Below, piece by piece: positions 1 to 10,530 of a stretch of DNA of 64,000 nucleotides. Both the position numbers and the translations under genes were made by a program. Below the pieces are notes generated by a model. That model searched no databases. It saw nothing but the letters and a program-made list of their open reading frames with translations, and was not told where the DNA came from. Each line of letters begins with the position of its first letter. The stretch's first letter is position 1. This stretch comes from Cyanodermella asteris (taxonomy: Eukaryota > Ascomycota > Lecanoromycetes > Ostropales > Stictidaceae): the NCBI GenBank assembly GCA_900618795.1, contig UYJD01000014.1, forward strand, positions 418,559-482,558, given 5' to 3'.

Positions 1-719
1 AGCAATTCAAAGTGCAGATCGACATTCCCCGACAAGGCTCCGGTTCCACCGCCGTCAAGATCGCTGGTCTACCAGAGAACGTTGCTAAAGCCAAGGAGCA
101 TATTGCTGGCAAGGTCAAGCAAGAGGAAGGCGTGGAGATTGCTGTCCCTCGCCATCTGCACCATGTCATCGCCGACAATGGTAGATTCTTTGGACGCCTT
201 CGCAACAATCATCAAGTGAGGGTTGACCACGGCCGAGCGCCACCCAAGCCAGAGTCTGCCAAACCCAAGGGCCGCGGTGCCGCTGGAGGTGCTATGCCTT
301 TGATTACGGATGACGCACCCGACGACGCTGCGGGAGCAGGTCACAGCTGGGAAATTGTTGATGCATTCCCAGCCCCTGAGGCCGAACCAGCCCATATCGG
401 CTGGGTGTTGCGTGGCAAGAAAGAAGATGTCGCCAAGGCCCATGAACTGATCAAGAACGCCATTGCTGCTGCGGAAGAACAAGACTCGGCTGGTTATCTT
501 GTCCTTGCAGATCCGAGCTTGCACAAGCTTGTCATCGGTCAAGGCGGTGCCACCATCAACAACATTCGCAACGACACTGGTTGTAAGATCACTGTCCCGA
601 AGAGCGGCGGGAATGACGAGGCCATTGAAATTCTTGGTCGCAAGGAGGGAGTCGAGGAAGCGAAGAACAGAATCCTCGAAGCCATAGCCAAGGGTGGTCG
701 CGGACGACGTGGAGATTAG
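1..719 (+). CDS. SCP160: Vigilin/Scp160-like multi-KH RNA-binding protein, C-terminal part
   Basis: The reading frame is already open at the left edge (codons run in the frame of base 3), so only the C-terminal 238 or so residues are present. KH-type units are visible: the end of one (FKVQIDIPRQ...), a degenerate one around VIADNGRFFGRLRN, and a complete one with the GxxG loop in LVIGQGGATINNIRND, ending in a basic GGRGRRGD tail. Tandem KH domains of this kind are typical of vigilin/Scp160, which binds mRNA and ribosomes at the ER and cytosol. The stop is TAG at 717-719. The family call rests on the tandem KH pattern; the full protein, normally over 1,000 residues with more than ten KH units, lies upstream of the window. 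Confidence 0.85.
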   Translation, partial: QFKVQIDIPRQGSGSTAVKIAGLPENVAKAKEHIAGKVKQEEGVEIAVPRHLHHVIADNGRFFGRLRNNHQVRVDHGRAPPKPESAKPKGRGAAGGAMPLITDDAPDDAAGAGHSWEIVDAFPAPEAEPAHIGWVLRGKKEDVAKAHELIKNAIAAAEEQDSAGYLVLADPSLHKLVIGQGGATINNIRNDTGCKITVPKSGGNDEAIEILGRKEGVEEAKNRILEAIAKGGRGRRGD

Positions 720-1486
720 GAGTCTCGAAACGCGTCTTTGTCACCCCGTCGAGCTAGAAGAGCTCCATGGCCTGAAATTTGCGAGCCACGAGATATATGG
801 TAAATGCTAACGACTGATGCCCCGATAGAATTCTCGAAGTTGAGGTTGTTAGACTAAAAGGCGACCTATTTTGAGGCGCCTTTGTGCACACGGTTAACCC
901 AGCGGTTGTATCATAAGATCAGTATTTTGATGCCTGAAAAGGCAAGGGTATCAAAAGTCTGTCACTTCTACCAGAACCCGTTCAAACGTCAACATCTGCT
1001 GAGATTAATCTGTCTGTCTGCCTTCGACTCGCCACCTTTCCCCTCAGTGCCCTTCCACACATGCTCGTCTATCTTCACATTCGAAACCGCAATTTCGCTC
1101 TCCTGCTATTCAGGCATTTTCGGGAGCTCCTTTCGCTGCTGAAGATTGATTAGTCTCGCAGAGCATGGAAATAGTGCAGTCGCTGAAGCAAGAGATTGAT
1201 AGTTGATGGCCGTTTAGGCGGAAGTGCCTCCACCACTCACATCCTCAAAGCCCGGTTCAATCATGCTCGCCTCGCACTGTTGAGTAGATTTGAGCACGGA
1301 GCACCGCTTTTGGACAATTCGGTCAAGAACTCGAGCTCGAAAGCGTCGCTGACGCGGGTTTACCCATGCCCACTTCGAAGCCCTGGGCCGTCAGGCATCT
1401 TTTCCATTCTATAATCATGGAGCATGTTGGCCGAATCCTGGGAAAGCATTCGAGTCGCTGCTTGGTCTTTGGGGGGGGGGGGGGGG
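720..1486. other. Intergenic, 3' flank of the KH gene up to the gap
   Basis: No convincing gene is seen. Short open frames on both strands lack recognisable domains or fungal codon bias. The stretch ends in a run of 16 G (1471-1486) directly before unknown bases. Confidence 0.6.
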
Positions 1487-2272
1487 NNNNNNNNNNNNNN
1501 NNNNNNNNNNNNNNNNNNNNNNNNNNNNNNNNNNNNNNNNNNNNNNNNNNNNNNNNNNNNNNNNNNNNNNNNNNNNNNNNNNNNNNNNNNNNNNNNNNNN
1601 NNNNNNNNNNNNNNNNNNNNNNNNNNNNNNNNNNNNNNNNNNNNNNNNNNNNNNNNNNNNNNNNNNNNNNNNNNNNNNNNNNNNNNNNNNNNNNNNNNNN
1701 NNNNNNNNNNNNNNNNNNNNNNNNNNNNNNNNNNNNNNNNNNNNNNNNNNNNNNNNNNNNNNNNNNNNNNNNNNNNNNNNNNNNNNNNNNNNNNNNNNNN
1801 NNNNNNNNNNNNNNNNNNNNNNNNNNNNNNNNNNNNNNNNNNNNNNNNNNNNNNNNNNNNNNNNNNNNNNNNNNNNNNNNNNNNNNNNNNNNNNNNNNNN
1901 NNNNNNNNNNNNNNNNNNNNNNNNNNNNNNNNNNNNNNNNNNNNNNNNNNNNNNNNNNNNNNNNNNNNNNNNNNNNNNNNNNNNNNNNNNNNNNNNNNNN
2001 NNNNNNNNNNNNNNNNNNNNNNNNNNNNNNNNNNNNNNNNNNNNNNNNNNNNNNNNNNNNNNNNNNNNNNNNNNNNNNNNNNNNNNNNNNNNNNNNNNNN
2101 NNNNNNNNNNNNNNNNNNNNNNNNNNNNNNNNNNNNNNNNNNNNNNNNNNNNNNNNNNNNNNNNNNNNNNNNNNNNNNNNNNNNNNNNNNNNNNNNNNNN
2201 NNNNNNNNNNNNNNNNNNNNNNNNNNNNNNNNNNNNNNNNNNNNNNNNNNNNNNNNNNNNNNNNNNNNNNNN
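1487..2272. other. Assembly gap (786 N)
   Basis: All bases are n. The open frames that appear to span it are artefacts of translating N. Confidence 1.
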
Positions 2273-3946
2273 CGTCTCCCAAGAATGGGGCGTGCTGGTC
2301 TTGGAGCCGAGCAACTGCCGTGTTGAGCAAGATTTTGCAGATTCTCAGCTAACGCATAAGCATGCATCACAGCAGCTTGTAGTTGGCGTAAGTACTGCCG
2401 GTTTGCTCCTTGCATCTGGTAGTTCTGACAGTAAGAAGTCTTTGAGGAGATTAGGAAGCGCCAGCTGACAAGCATCTTCTTGGCAGGCACTCCCGCTTTT
2501 CGCTCGCCCATTGATCTCTTCCATTCTTCAAACCACGGCAGTAATATTGCCGAGGCAGTGACAAGCTTGCTCGTATGGACTGCAATTGCTCGCTCCGCTC
2601 ATCGTCCTCCCTTACCGAGTTGGGCGGTGCTACTCCAGTCCACGGGCGTCAGTGGCGTCGTCAAAAGATCCCACCGCGAACGCCTCGAGCTTATTCTGCA
2701 GCAAATGCGACATGCCACCAACACCCACCATGTCTGACCTCAACGCTGTCTCTGAAAACTGGATGAGAAGCACACGTTGAACGGATGAGGTGTGCCGTCC
2801 GTTGAAAGCCGGTGCCCGATTGACTCGCCGTCGCTGACAACCGCTGGCTGTGCTGGGCTGTGACAGCGGCACGGAGATTACTACGTTCGCCAACTGATAT
2901 GCATCGTTGCTTAGGTTGTTGTCAGGTACTCGCAAGCTAGTTTCGAGATATTCCCAGGCAAAAAGGTACACTCCCGAAGAGCTGATATACGCAGGATTTG
3001 GTACAGAGAACGTCTCATGTTATGTTTGTGCTAGGTTCAGTCCTGTGGTCAGTGATCTTCCGGTTGACCTTCGAGATCATCGCTGGGAAGGAAGATCAAA
3101 TCTGGTCTTCCACGTGCTGTCCGTGCGGGATGAACTGTTCCTGCGTGGTCAGCATGAATTGCAAGCTCTGATCCTGTCCGTAATTATTGTCATCCTTTCT
3201 GTTGGCGTTCTCGGCCACGTTGCATGTCGCGATTAGACGACTTCGCGCTTGGAAAAGGCAAAAATTAGCGTCGATCCACATTCGTCAGCGGGCATCAGGA
3301 ATCAGGCACGGCGCGAAGAACTTTTGCAGAAGCCTTACGCGATTCCTCCCAACATCCGCTGAGACACTGAAACGCTCATTTGCTCGTCCTCCCCGCGGGC
3401 AGGCTGACTTCAACACAGCTGCGGTTGGATATCAAACGGCGCTAAATGCTTGGTACCTTCCGCCACGACCATTCACCCTTGGACTACACCCCGTTGACTT
3501 TCTATTGATCTTTCGGATACAACCTCCACGTGAGGACTCTGTGTCCTGCTCATCTACATGGTGACCTCCGGCAAAATGTCGCCCGGGCTGACTGATGAAA
3601 TGTGTAAAAGCGAAAGATGACCAAGCTGTGGCTTCTTACTGTTGGTGTTCACCGCAACGTTGTATCCATCGTATCGGCTTCGCTGCTCTTTTCTCGAGCG
3701 CGAAGCAAATATGCGACTGCATTTGATGGATCTCAGCCTTTCGAAGCGGATAGCTTTGAAGATGTACATAATGCTTCTCCGTTCCTTGTCCTCAGCTTTT
3801 GTTCTTCAGTCGCGTTTTGACTGCCAGCCTTAACACTCCTTACTCGGCCTTCCACCACGCTTTCTCTTCTTTGAATTCTTGTGTGTATACCTTTCAAGAC
3901 ATCATTCCTTTGACACCACTCATTTGATAAAATCTTTGTCGCAAAA
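2273..3946. other. Intergenic between gap and GH128 gene
   Basis: Only short unrelated open frames occur and none carries a recognisable motif. The last few hundred bases, rich in C and T (for example around 3820-3860), should contain the promoter and leader of the GH128 gene. Confidence 0.5.
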
Positions 3947-4834
3947 ATGGTCAACTCCAACTCTCTCATTGCTGTCGCTGGCCTCCTGGTTGCTGCCCAG
4001 GCTGTCCCTGCCACCATCAATAAGCGCTCCAGCGCCCCTTACGGCGTCAAGAAGGGCGTTGCCTACTCAGCAGGTGATCAAGCAAAGGCCCAAGTGCTCG
4101 CCATTCAAGGCCACGGTCCCACCTGGTCTTACAACTGGAGTCCCACTCCTCAGGCTCCTGCATACGAGCAGATTCCCATGAAGTTCAACCTCAACACCGA
4201 CGCGAATGCCATCCACTCGGCTCTCCAGGCCGTCAGCCAGGAGCACCGCTACGTGCTCGGTTACAACGAGCCGGACGAGGTCACCTCCAACGGCGGCTCC
4301 GACATCTCGCCCACCGACGCCTACAACGCCTGGGGCAACCAGATGTTCCAGTTCGTCGACAACAACCAGGCCCGCCTCATCTGCCCGGCCATCACCTCCT
4401 ACAACACCCAGTCGGGCCACGCCGGCTTCGCCGCCGGCCTCACCTGGCTGCACCAGTTCCTCTACCACAACCCAAACAACCAGGACCCGAAGCAGTTCCG
4501 CTGCTTCGCCCAGGCCATCCACTGGTACGGCTGCGGCGGCAGCCCGACCGACCAGGCCAACGCCTTCAAGAGCTACGTCGCCGACGCTTCCGGCCAGATC
4601 AACGGCATGTTCAAGACGACGATGCCGCTCTGGATCACCGAGTTCTCCCCCGGCGATTCGTCTTGCAACCCCAACGGTGTCAGCGATGCCGACCGCGCCG
4701 AGTTCCTGAGACAGGTTGGTCCTTGGATGAATCAGCAGGACTACATTGACCGCTACTCTTTCTTCATTGACACTTACTTGGTCTCGAATGGCAAGCTGAC
4801 CGAGGCTGGTAACGTCTACGTCTACAATATGTGA
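3947..4834 (+). CDS. Secreted glycoside hydrolase, GH128 (Asl1-like) family
   Basis: Single-exon gene for 295 residues. An N-terminal signal peptide (residues 1 to about 20, hydrophobic core LIAVAGLLVAAQAV) is followed by a Kex2-like KR at 26-27. The body matches the Asl1/GH128 fold: KKGVAYS, a WSYNW segment near 60, YVLGYNEPDE near 103-111 and LWITEFSPG near 229-236. In GH128 endo-beta-1,3-glucanases the acid/base and nucleophile are the two glutamates of such motifs, here E108 and E232. The likely role is remodelling or degradation of beta-1,3-glucan at the cell wall. The ATG context (aaaaATGG) is good and the length is normal for the family. Codons in 4200-4650 end largely in C, a sign of high expression. 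Confidence 0.88.
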   Translation: MVNSNSLIAVAGLLVAAQAVPATINKRSSAPYGVKKGVAYSAGDQAKAQVLAIQGHGPTWSYNWSPTPQAPAYEQIPMKFNLNTDANAIHSALQAVSQEHRYVLGYNEPDEVTSNGGSDISPTDAYNAWGNQMFQFVDNNQARLICPAITSYNTQSGHAGFAAGLTWLHQFLYHNPNNQDPKQFRCFAQAIHWYGCGGSPTDQANAFKSYVADASGQINGMFKTTMPLWITEFSPGDSSCNPNGVSDADRAEFLRQVGPWMNQQDYIDRYSFFIDTYLVSNGKLTEAGNVYVYNM

Positions 4835-6298
4835 ACGAGTATACGAAGGTCTACGAGAGGGGTTGTCCTTGGTTGAGAATGCTGATAGACGGTCGCATGA
4901 ACTAACCGTGATGTGGGTGACCAACGACGTTTCAGCGCATCGCGCAACTTTCGATTCTACCGTATATAGTTTCTCCAACAAGTCATTCTGATCTTGAACT
5001 CTGACCAGCTCCTGGTGCTCACTCAAGTGAATGAAGAACTGACTTTTACCCTTGCCTGTCTTAAGGTGTCTCTAGCTCAATGCGCATGTACTCGTCGAGA
5101 TAACGCGTGCCAGGGTTGACGGGGACAACGTTTGGCGGCCCGCCTGGATCCGTCCCTATTCCCTCACAGCTCTTCCGCCCTGGATTATGCACTATGCTCA
5201 GACCTCTGCCATTTAGCGAATGCGTCTCTTTATCTTTCTTCCGGAAACCGATCATCATGTTTCGATGCCAAAAACAAAGCATGTGATCTGTACCACACTT
5301 GCATCTCCCACGAGGCTGAGTTCCGCAAATCGAGCACTGGCGCCGCCAACCACGCCGTTCCTCGACCTTTTGACTTTGTTGCGACACGCCTTCAGCTGCT
5401 CATGTGAGACAAATTGGAATGTCGAACTGCATAGGCAGTGGCGTGAAGGGTGAACATTTACATCGAATTACGGCTTCTCGCAGGGGGCAAACTATATTGC
5501 TGGTCCTCACACCGATCAGGCCGATGGCCGCTGTTCCCAATGACGGCTTTTGCCGTCCAGCCTTGCCCGGCTTTTGCTGATGATTTGTGTCGCCTTGTAT
5601 CACCGACTTGTACCCTACTGTTGGCGATCGTACCGTCCACCAAATATCCATGTCGGAGGCTCTTCCTGCCATTCACGTGGATAATTTTCAGCAGTCATAT
5701 CTCCTCGGACAGTGTGATCTGACCGTCATTGTGGAAGTTCCGATTCTTGACAAGCCTGACTTGACTATGACGTGAACGACATATAATATTTGCTACACCA
5801 TTGGTGGGGGCAAAGAAAGCGTGGCCAGAAGAAACCATCGCAGTCTTCGGATAAGGACAGTCTCGGCACGGGGGCCTGTTAGCTATGCCACTAACTAATC
5901 CAGGATCCCAGTGTTACACTCTTGAAGCAGCTGCAATTGCAGTCAGAAGGTGTTCTCGCCTCAGTTGTGATGTGCGAATGCACATCTGCTCAATCAATAT
6001 GCTGGCTGTCAGTCCTTCAAGGAGGTCAAAAGTGTATGTTCGAGCTCTAAACTGAGGCTGGGAACCCGAGCCGGCTAGCTACTGTGTCTATCACCCGGCG
6101 GACTCTCACTGGCGACTGGTTAGATGATGTGGGCAACAGATATTGGACGCGATGATTCCTGCAGCGCTGGCCGTGGTTTTACAGTAGCCCCATAGTGCCT
6201 CTAAGGCGACCCGTCATCTTCCTGCACGAAACCCCAGTGACCAGAACTTTGGCTATAACATTGACGCAACAGCTTCGGCAATCGTTCTCCGAAGTGTT
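4835..6298. other. Intergenic; weak Cys-containing open frame on the reverse strand
   Basis: No recognised gene. On the reverse strand 5061-5387 can encode 108 residues with a CxxC-x7-CxC-x6-C-x2-H pattern, but an overlapping forward frame is equally open and no family is recognised. The rest holds nothing I can support. Confidence 0.4.
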
Positions 6299-6919
6299 TC
6301 AAAGCTCCAACATGTACGATGGCTTCGTCATTCCACTGAACGTGGGTGAGATTGGGGTACAGGGCCTGCGTTTGTTAGAGCCAGCCTCGCGCGTCTCGAG
6401 GGGATTTCTTACAACGATCTGGTCAAAAACTTGATCCCAAGCGTCCCTGCTCACTCCAAACTGATAGAATTGTTCATATACGGGCTCAAACTGTAGATAC
6501 CACAAGTTCGGAGCTTCAATCGCCGGGATGCGTAAGCCCTCGCCGTCATCCTTCTCCCACAAGTTCAGTGCTAGCTCTTCCAGGCGCGAGAAGGTCAGGC
6601 CGATGAAAGCCTCATCGGCCTCGGGAGCTTCATCAGGTCTGAGGGCATGCACCTCCGCTGTCTTGATGAGCCTTGCGTACTGTTGCCGCCTCTGGGGCCG
6701 GATGCGGGCAAAGATTGTGTGGAGATGAAGTTTTGGGGACCAGAGGATGACATTCTTCCATACGTAAGGTACCGCTTCAGCGTACCAAAGCTTGTTCACG
6801 TGAAGGCAACGCCACAGAGTAATTTCAGGCCAGGCTTGAGGGTATTCGACAGGTTTGTCGATGCTGATCCATCCAAAGATCTCCTTCACAATTTCTGGGA
6901 TTCCGAGCGCGCGGTGCAT
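6299..6919 (-). CDS. F-box-like protein, short
   Basis: 206 residues starting ALGIPEIVKEIFGWI, then LWRCLHVNKLWYAEAVPYVWKNV at about residues 35-57. This is the usual fungal F-box pattern (IPEI..IF..., VNK.W...A.P.LW). F-box proteins recruit substrates to SCF (Skp1-Cullin) ubiquitin ligases. The middle, around RLEELALNLWEK, resembles the first leucine-rich stretch of fungal F-box/LRR proteins. The end (GSNKRRPCTPISPTFSGMTKP) looks like the family's conserved tail. The protein is short for the group, which often exceeds 400 residues, so it may be a truncated or lineage-specific copy. The first ATG of the frame immediately precedes the F-box. Confidence 0.65.
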   Translation of the reverse strand: MHRALGIPEIVKEIFGWISIDKPVEYPQAWPEITLWRCLHVNKLWYAEAVPYVWKNVILWSPKLHLHTIFARIRPQRRQQYARLIKTAEVHALRPDEAPEADEAFIGLTFSRLEELALNLWEKDDGEGLRIPAIEAPNLWYLQFEPVYEQFYQFGVSRDAWDQVFDQIVVRNPLETREAGSNKRRPCTPISPTFSGMTKPSYMLEL

Positions 6920-8246
6920 GTTATATTCGGGCTTGCCAGCTCGTGTTTTCCGGAAAGCTTGCTTTATAAAAGAGATTGGGCCGTCCAGAGGCTGGCGTCC
7001 ATTTTATATGGTCACCTTGAGGCTCTGACAGCCAATGAGTCATGGCACACGACAGGGATGTTAATCGCGATGAAGATAGTGATTCATGGCTTGGTTCGAG
7101 AAATCGCGCCGAATCTAGTCGCAGTACTCTGGATCTCGCATCTCTAAGACGTCGATAATGTTCGAGTGACCAGATGGCATTCCCTGGCTCGTACGGTACA
7201 AGTGGTTGTCGGGGAGAGGCGATTTGATTAGCATACCCCTGCAAGTCGTCGGAGGTTCGGATGTCGTCATTTGAAGCTCCCAAATAAGGAAATTTGGTTG
7301 GCTCGGATTTTCATTGTTGGATCAGCATATCACACACGCTCTATCACAGGCAATCAGCGCTCCCTAGTTAACAACATATGGCCGTTCTTGTGGCATATGT
7401 CTTGCTTGTATCACATGTGCGAAGCTGACAGAATGATCCACCCATGTAAATCATGCTCATCGCTCCCATCGGCGCACCCAGCCATCGAGGGCAGCTTGTT
7501 CGGGAAACGAATGCTTACGTCCATGACGAGGCTAGTCCTGTGTACTGATCGGCTACAGTCCTGTGTTGACGTATATTCCTGGTCCTGATGCGAAATTCGC
7601 CATATAATTCAGCAACGCTGACCTGCCTGCTCGTACGGTGCTTGGGCCGATCGTCCGAGAGTTGTACAGTCCCCTGACGTTGTCCCTCGTTATACCATGC
7701 ATATTATGTGTCAACGACAGGGAAAGGGGACGAAGTGGGATGGCCTCACTGCCTATAACAGCTCGTTGAATGTCACCTTCGGGCGATAGCACTAAAACGT
7801 GTTGTCGCCATACTGCGAAAAGAAAGTACGTGTCCTGTCCGGCACGGGGTACAACGAAGCCCTGTGAGCGATAGCGAACAGTTGCAGATCTTCCCTTCCC
7901 CAGTGTGGTCATGCGGCTCAGAACCTAGATCGCCAAACAGACTTCAGGACCGACGCAAGCGGAGCTTGCGGTTCGAGCCAGGGCCTACGGGTGAGCCTCA
8001 AGCGTTCATTGCGTTGACTTAGCATAAGGACCGGGTATGTGATCTACGCACCATTACGAGCTGAAGTACCAAATTGGGACTGAAAGCTTCTGCTCATAAG
8101 CACGCCCGAGTGCCAGGCTTCAAGCGATCCGAACAACATACCGCAGCATGAACTAAACCCGAGAATGTTTCTCCGATCGTTGTTCATACCCACACTTGAG
8201 GTTGATGCTCAGGACGGGGAGCACTGCTGAAGCGTCTCCTGACGCA
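6920..8246. other. Intergenic with a small hairpin
   Basis: No supported gene. Reverse-strand frames at 6921-7283 and 7553-7912 have no motifs and look like chance. A perfect 7-bp stem with a GGA loop lies at 7954-7970 (CGCAAGC/GCTTGCG). Confidence 0.5.
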
Positions 8247-8254
8247 TATAAAAG
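8247..8254 (+). promoter_or_regulatory. TATA box of the small secreted protein gene
   Basis: TATAAAAG lies 106 bases before the ATG at 8353, followed by a pyrimidine-rich tract and a CAA-rich leader, as in strongly expressed fungal genes. Confidence 0.6.
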
Positions 8255-8352
8255 AGGCCGTCTCCTCTTCTTTCAAACAAACTCTCTGTCCGCATCAACG
8301 AACAACATTTAAACTCTCCCAAAGTCTCAAAAGACACAAAGCTTCCTTCAAG

Positions 8353-8773
8353 ATGCAGAGCAAAACCCCTCCTCTTCGCCCTTTGCACCCTGGTGACTGC
8401 CCTCGCCAACCCAGTACCGGAGCCAATTGATATCGACTTCGACCTCCTGTCTCGCGAAGCTCAAGGAGTCTGCAGCACTGGCTTCTCGATCACCACCTAC
8501 GGCACGCCCGGCTGTGGCACCGAGGATCAGGGCACCTCCAACAGCGGCTCAGGCTGCAGTGTCTGTGTTGAAATGGGCAATGCCGCCAGCTGGAAAATCA
8601 CCAACCCCGACCACTGTTCGAGCATGTCGGTCGCCTACTACCATGGCTCTGGCTGCAACCAGGGCGACCCGACCACAACCATCACCTATAACACTGGAGC
8701 GACCTCGTGCAACATGATTCCGACCGACATTGGTGACCATTTCTCGGCCTTCTTCGTCTGCCTCGGGGGCTAG
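8353..8773 (+). CDS. Small secreted cysteine-rich protein, start out of frame
   Basis: The body encodes a classic secreted layout: a hydrophobic stretch LLFALCTLVTALA, a short acidic propeptide (NPVPEPIDIDFDLLSREA) and a mature region of about 102 residues with eight cysteines, enough for four disulphides, and many Gly/Ser/Thr. The only suitable ATG, at 8353, has a good leader and TATA box but is in a different frame from the body; the offset arises in the AAAACCCC run at 8362-8369. The cause may be a base-calling error in that run or a real frameshift. No known family is recognised. It could be an effector-like or wall-associated protein, which is inference from size and cysteine content alone. 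Confidence 0.6.
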
Positions 8774-9482
8774 CCAAGATCATATACTCGACATCGGTGG
8801 GTCTCTTGGCATTGGACGGATTATGGAGAAGCAGTTCAACTGATAGTGGGACAATGTGTGCCTTTTGGTGCATCGGTTTCATTGGTGGACCTAGAGACAC
8901 GGGTTGCACTCGTTTAGCCTGTATGAATAAACATCTTTCAAGATCTCTTTAAATTAGATGTAGATGGAATGCATGTGTGTTGTCTAAAGTTAACCTCACA
9001 GAGTTCCAGAGTATTCCCGATGTTATACAATGCGGACAACTGTCCTCCAAACCACGGCCGTGCGAAGGCATACAAGAAATTTGATGGCATCTCATCGAAC
9101 AGCAATAATGCTAGCAGCATAGAACCTCGACATACGAGTTTCGTCGTTCTGGCAAGTACGTAGCTTGTTAAACCCAGTTGAGGGGAAGCAATTGACAGGC
9201 GCGTGGAGTCGTCGGCGTTCCCAGAGCGGCTGAAAATGCATCGGAGCCTCATCTCCGCAACAACTCTGGCTTGGCAGACTCAAGATCCAAATTCAAGCTC
9301 CATCGCGGTTCCCACCAGGATATCCAGAACACGCGACAACCTTGCCCCAGCCTTTTGCAACCACGATCAAGCCGCTGTTCAAGCGCATGTCCTATCAATC
9401 ATCAACCAGAACCGACCAACGTATATCTCGTACTTGAAACGACCCTGACTGAACCACCACATCTCATCGCGCAACCGCAATC
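8774..9482. other. Intergenic: 3' UTR of the secreted protein gene and promoter of SmD1
   Basis: No gene is supported. The last 150 bases, C/A-rich and without ATG clutter, form the probable SmD1 leader. Confidence 0.5.
8926..8931 (+). terminator. Polyadenylation signal candidate
   Basis: AATAAA occurs about 150 bases after the stop of the small secreted protein gene, a normal fungal 3' UTR length. Confidence 0.4.
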
Positions 9483-9935
9483 ATGAAGCTCGTCAGGTTC
9501 GTTCCCCAATCCACTACACCCTGCGCCTTCTACCAAGCTCTCTCTCGCACTTCTAATTGACTGACTCGCCACCCCAGATTCCTCATGAAATGCGCCAACG
9601 AGACCGTCACCGTCGAGCTCAAAAACGGCACAATCCTGCACGGCACCATCGCCAGCGTCTCGCCGCAAATGAACACCGCCATGCGCACGGTAAAGATGAC
9701 GGTCAAGGGCCAGGAGCCCGTCAGTCTGGAGACGATCAACATCCGCGGCAGCACGATCCGTTACTACATCTTGCCGGACAGCTTGCCGCTGGACAGGCTG
9801 CTGGTGGACGATGCGCCGAAGCCGAAGAACAAGGCGAGGAAGGAGGTTGCGGAGCGGGCCGGAGGCAGGGGAGGGCGAGGGGGAGGAAGGGGGAGGGGAC
9901 GAGGACGTGGAAGGGGCCGAGGAAGGGGATTCTGA
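9483..9935 (+). CDS. SMD1: Small nuclear ribonucleoprotein SmD1 (two exons)
   Basis: Exon 1 is only 14 nt (9483-9496, MKLV plus two bases of Arg). The intron 9497-9577 is 81 bp with GTTCGT..CCAG ends, and exon 2 is 9578-9935. The 123-residue product starts [22 protein letters not shown], contains the Sm1 motif (G.I..V...MN) and Sm2 motif ([15 protein letters not shown]), and ends in a GGRGG/(GR)n tail. SmD1 is part of the heptameric Sm ring on spliceosomal U snRNAs. The arginine-glycine tail is the usual target of symmetric dimethylation in eukaryotes. Length and motifs are canonical. The junction is fixed by the highly conserved MKLVRFLMK start. Confidence 0.95.
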
Positions 9936-10530
9936 GCGTGATTGGAACAGGGAATGGAATATGTTTGGAACGATTTACGCGCCGATTTGGGCTGAAAGCG
10001 CTCCGTGGTGGATACAGGGCTTATGCTTAGGTTCATTGTCCTACACGGCAATTGCGACGATCATCGGGGTTGTCGAATAAAAGCGTGGCAGGACGCCTGC
10101 TCGCGAACCCTAAGGAAAACGAAGCGGGCAGAATGAGCGGAGCAGAACTACCGCGCCTGCTTGAGGCTGGCCACGACACATCAGGACAACGGAAGTCACG
10201 GCGCTCAGATGTGAAAGCACACCGGCTTACCTTTGAGCGCCTGCCGTTGGTATGTGTTCCGAAGCCTCTTGAATTTGTTGTATCATATGGCCTTCAGACT
10301 CCACATCTCGGAGCACATTTCGCGTTACATTGGAACACCAACCCAGCGCAGGTGAATCAATTGCCATGGTGACAGCGTCGTTTGTGCCAAATTGGACAAC
10401 GAGTGCGGCCTCAACCACAGACTTGCAGAGCAGTATAGCTTTCTTTGCGGCCATGTCCGTTTCTGCCTGGTCCCTTGTTATCGCCTTTTGTATCCTCTTA
10501 CAAAGCCCCTAGTGCCGTGCTGAACAGTGC
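9936..10530. other. Convergent 3' flanks
   Basis: This stretch between the SmD1 stop and the stop of the convergent gene holds no supported gene. Confidence 0.5.
10076..10081 (+). terminator. Polyadenylation signal candidate of SmD1
   Basis: AATAAA lies 141 bases past the SmD1 stop. The convergent neighbour ends at 10531. Confidence 0.35.

Noticed and set aside
69-542. Reverse frame under the KH gene
   Set aside because: Shadow of the KH reading frame.
1323-2511. Several open frames of about 300 codons across the gap
   Set aside because: They consist almost wholly of unknown residues from N.
4067-5026. 319-codon reverse frame over the GH128 gene
   Set aside because: It is antisense to a well-supported gene, rich in Val/Gly from the C-ending codons, without motif.
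7954-7980. Hairpin followed by GGTTCGAGCC, suggestive of a tRNA B box
   Set aside because: No A box or acceptor/anticodon stems can be drawn around it.
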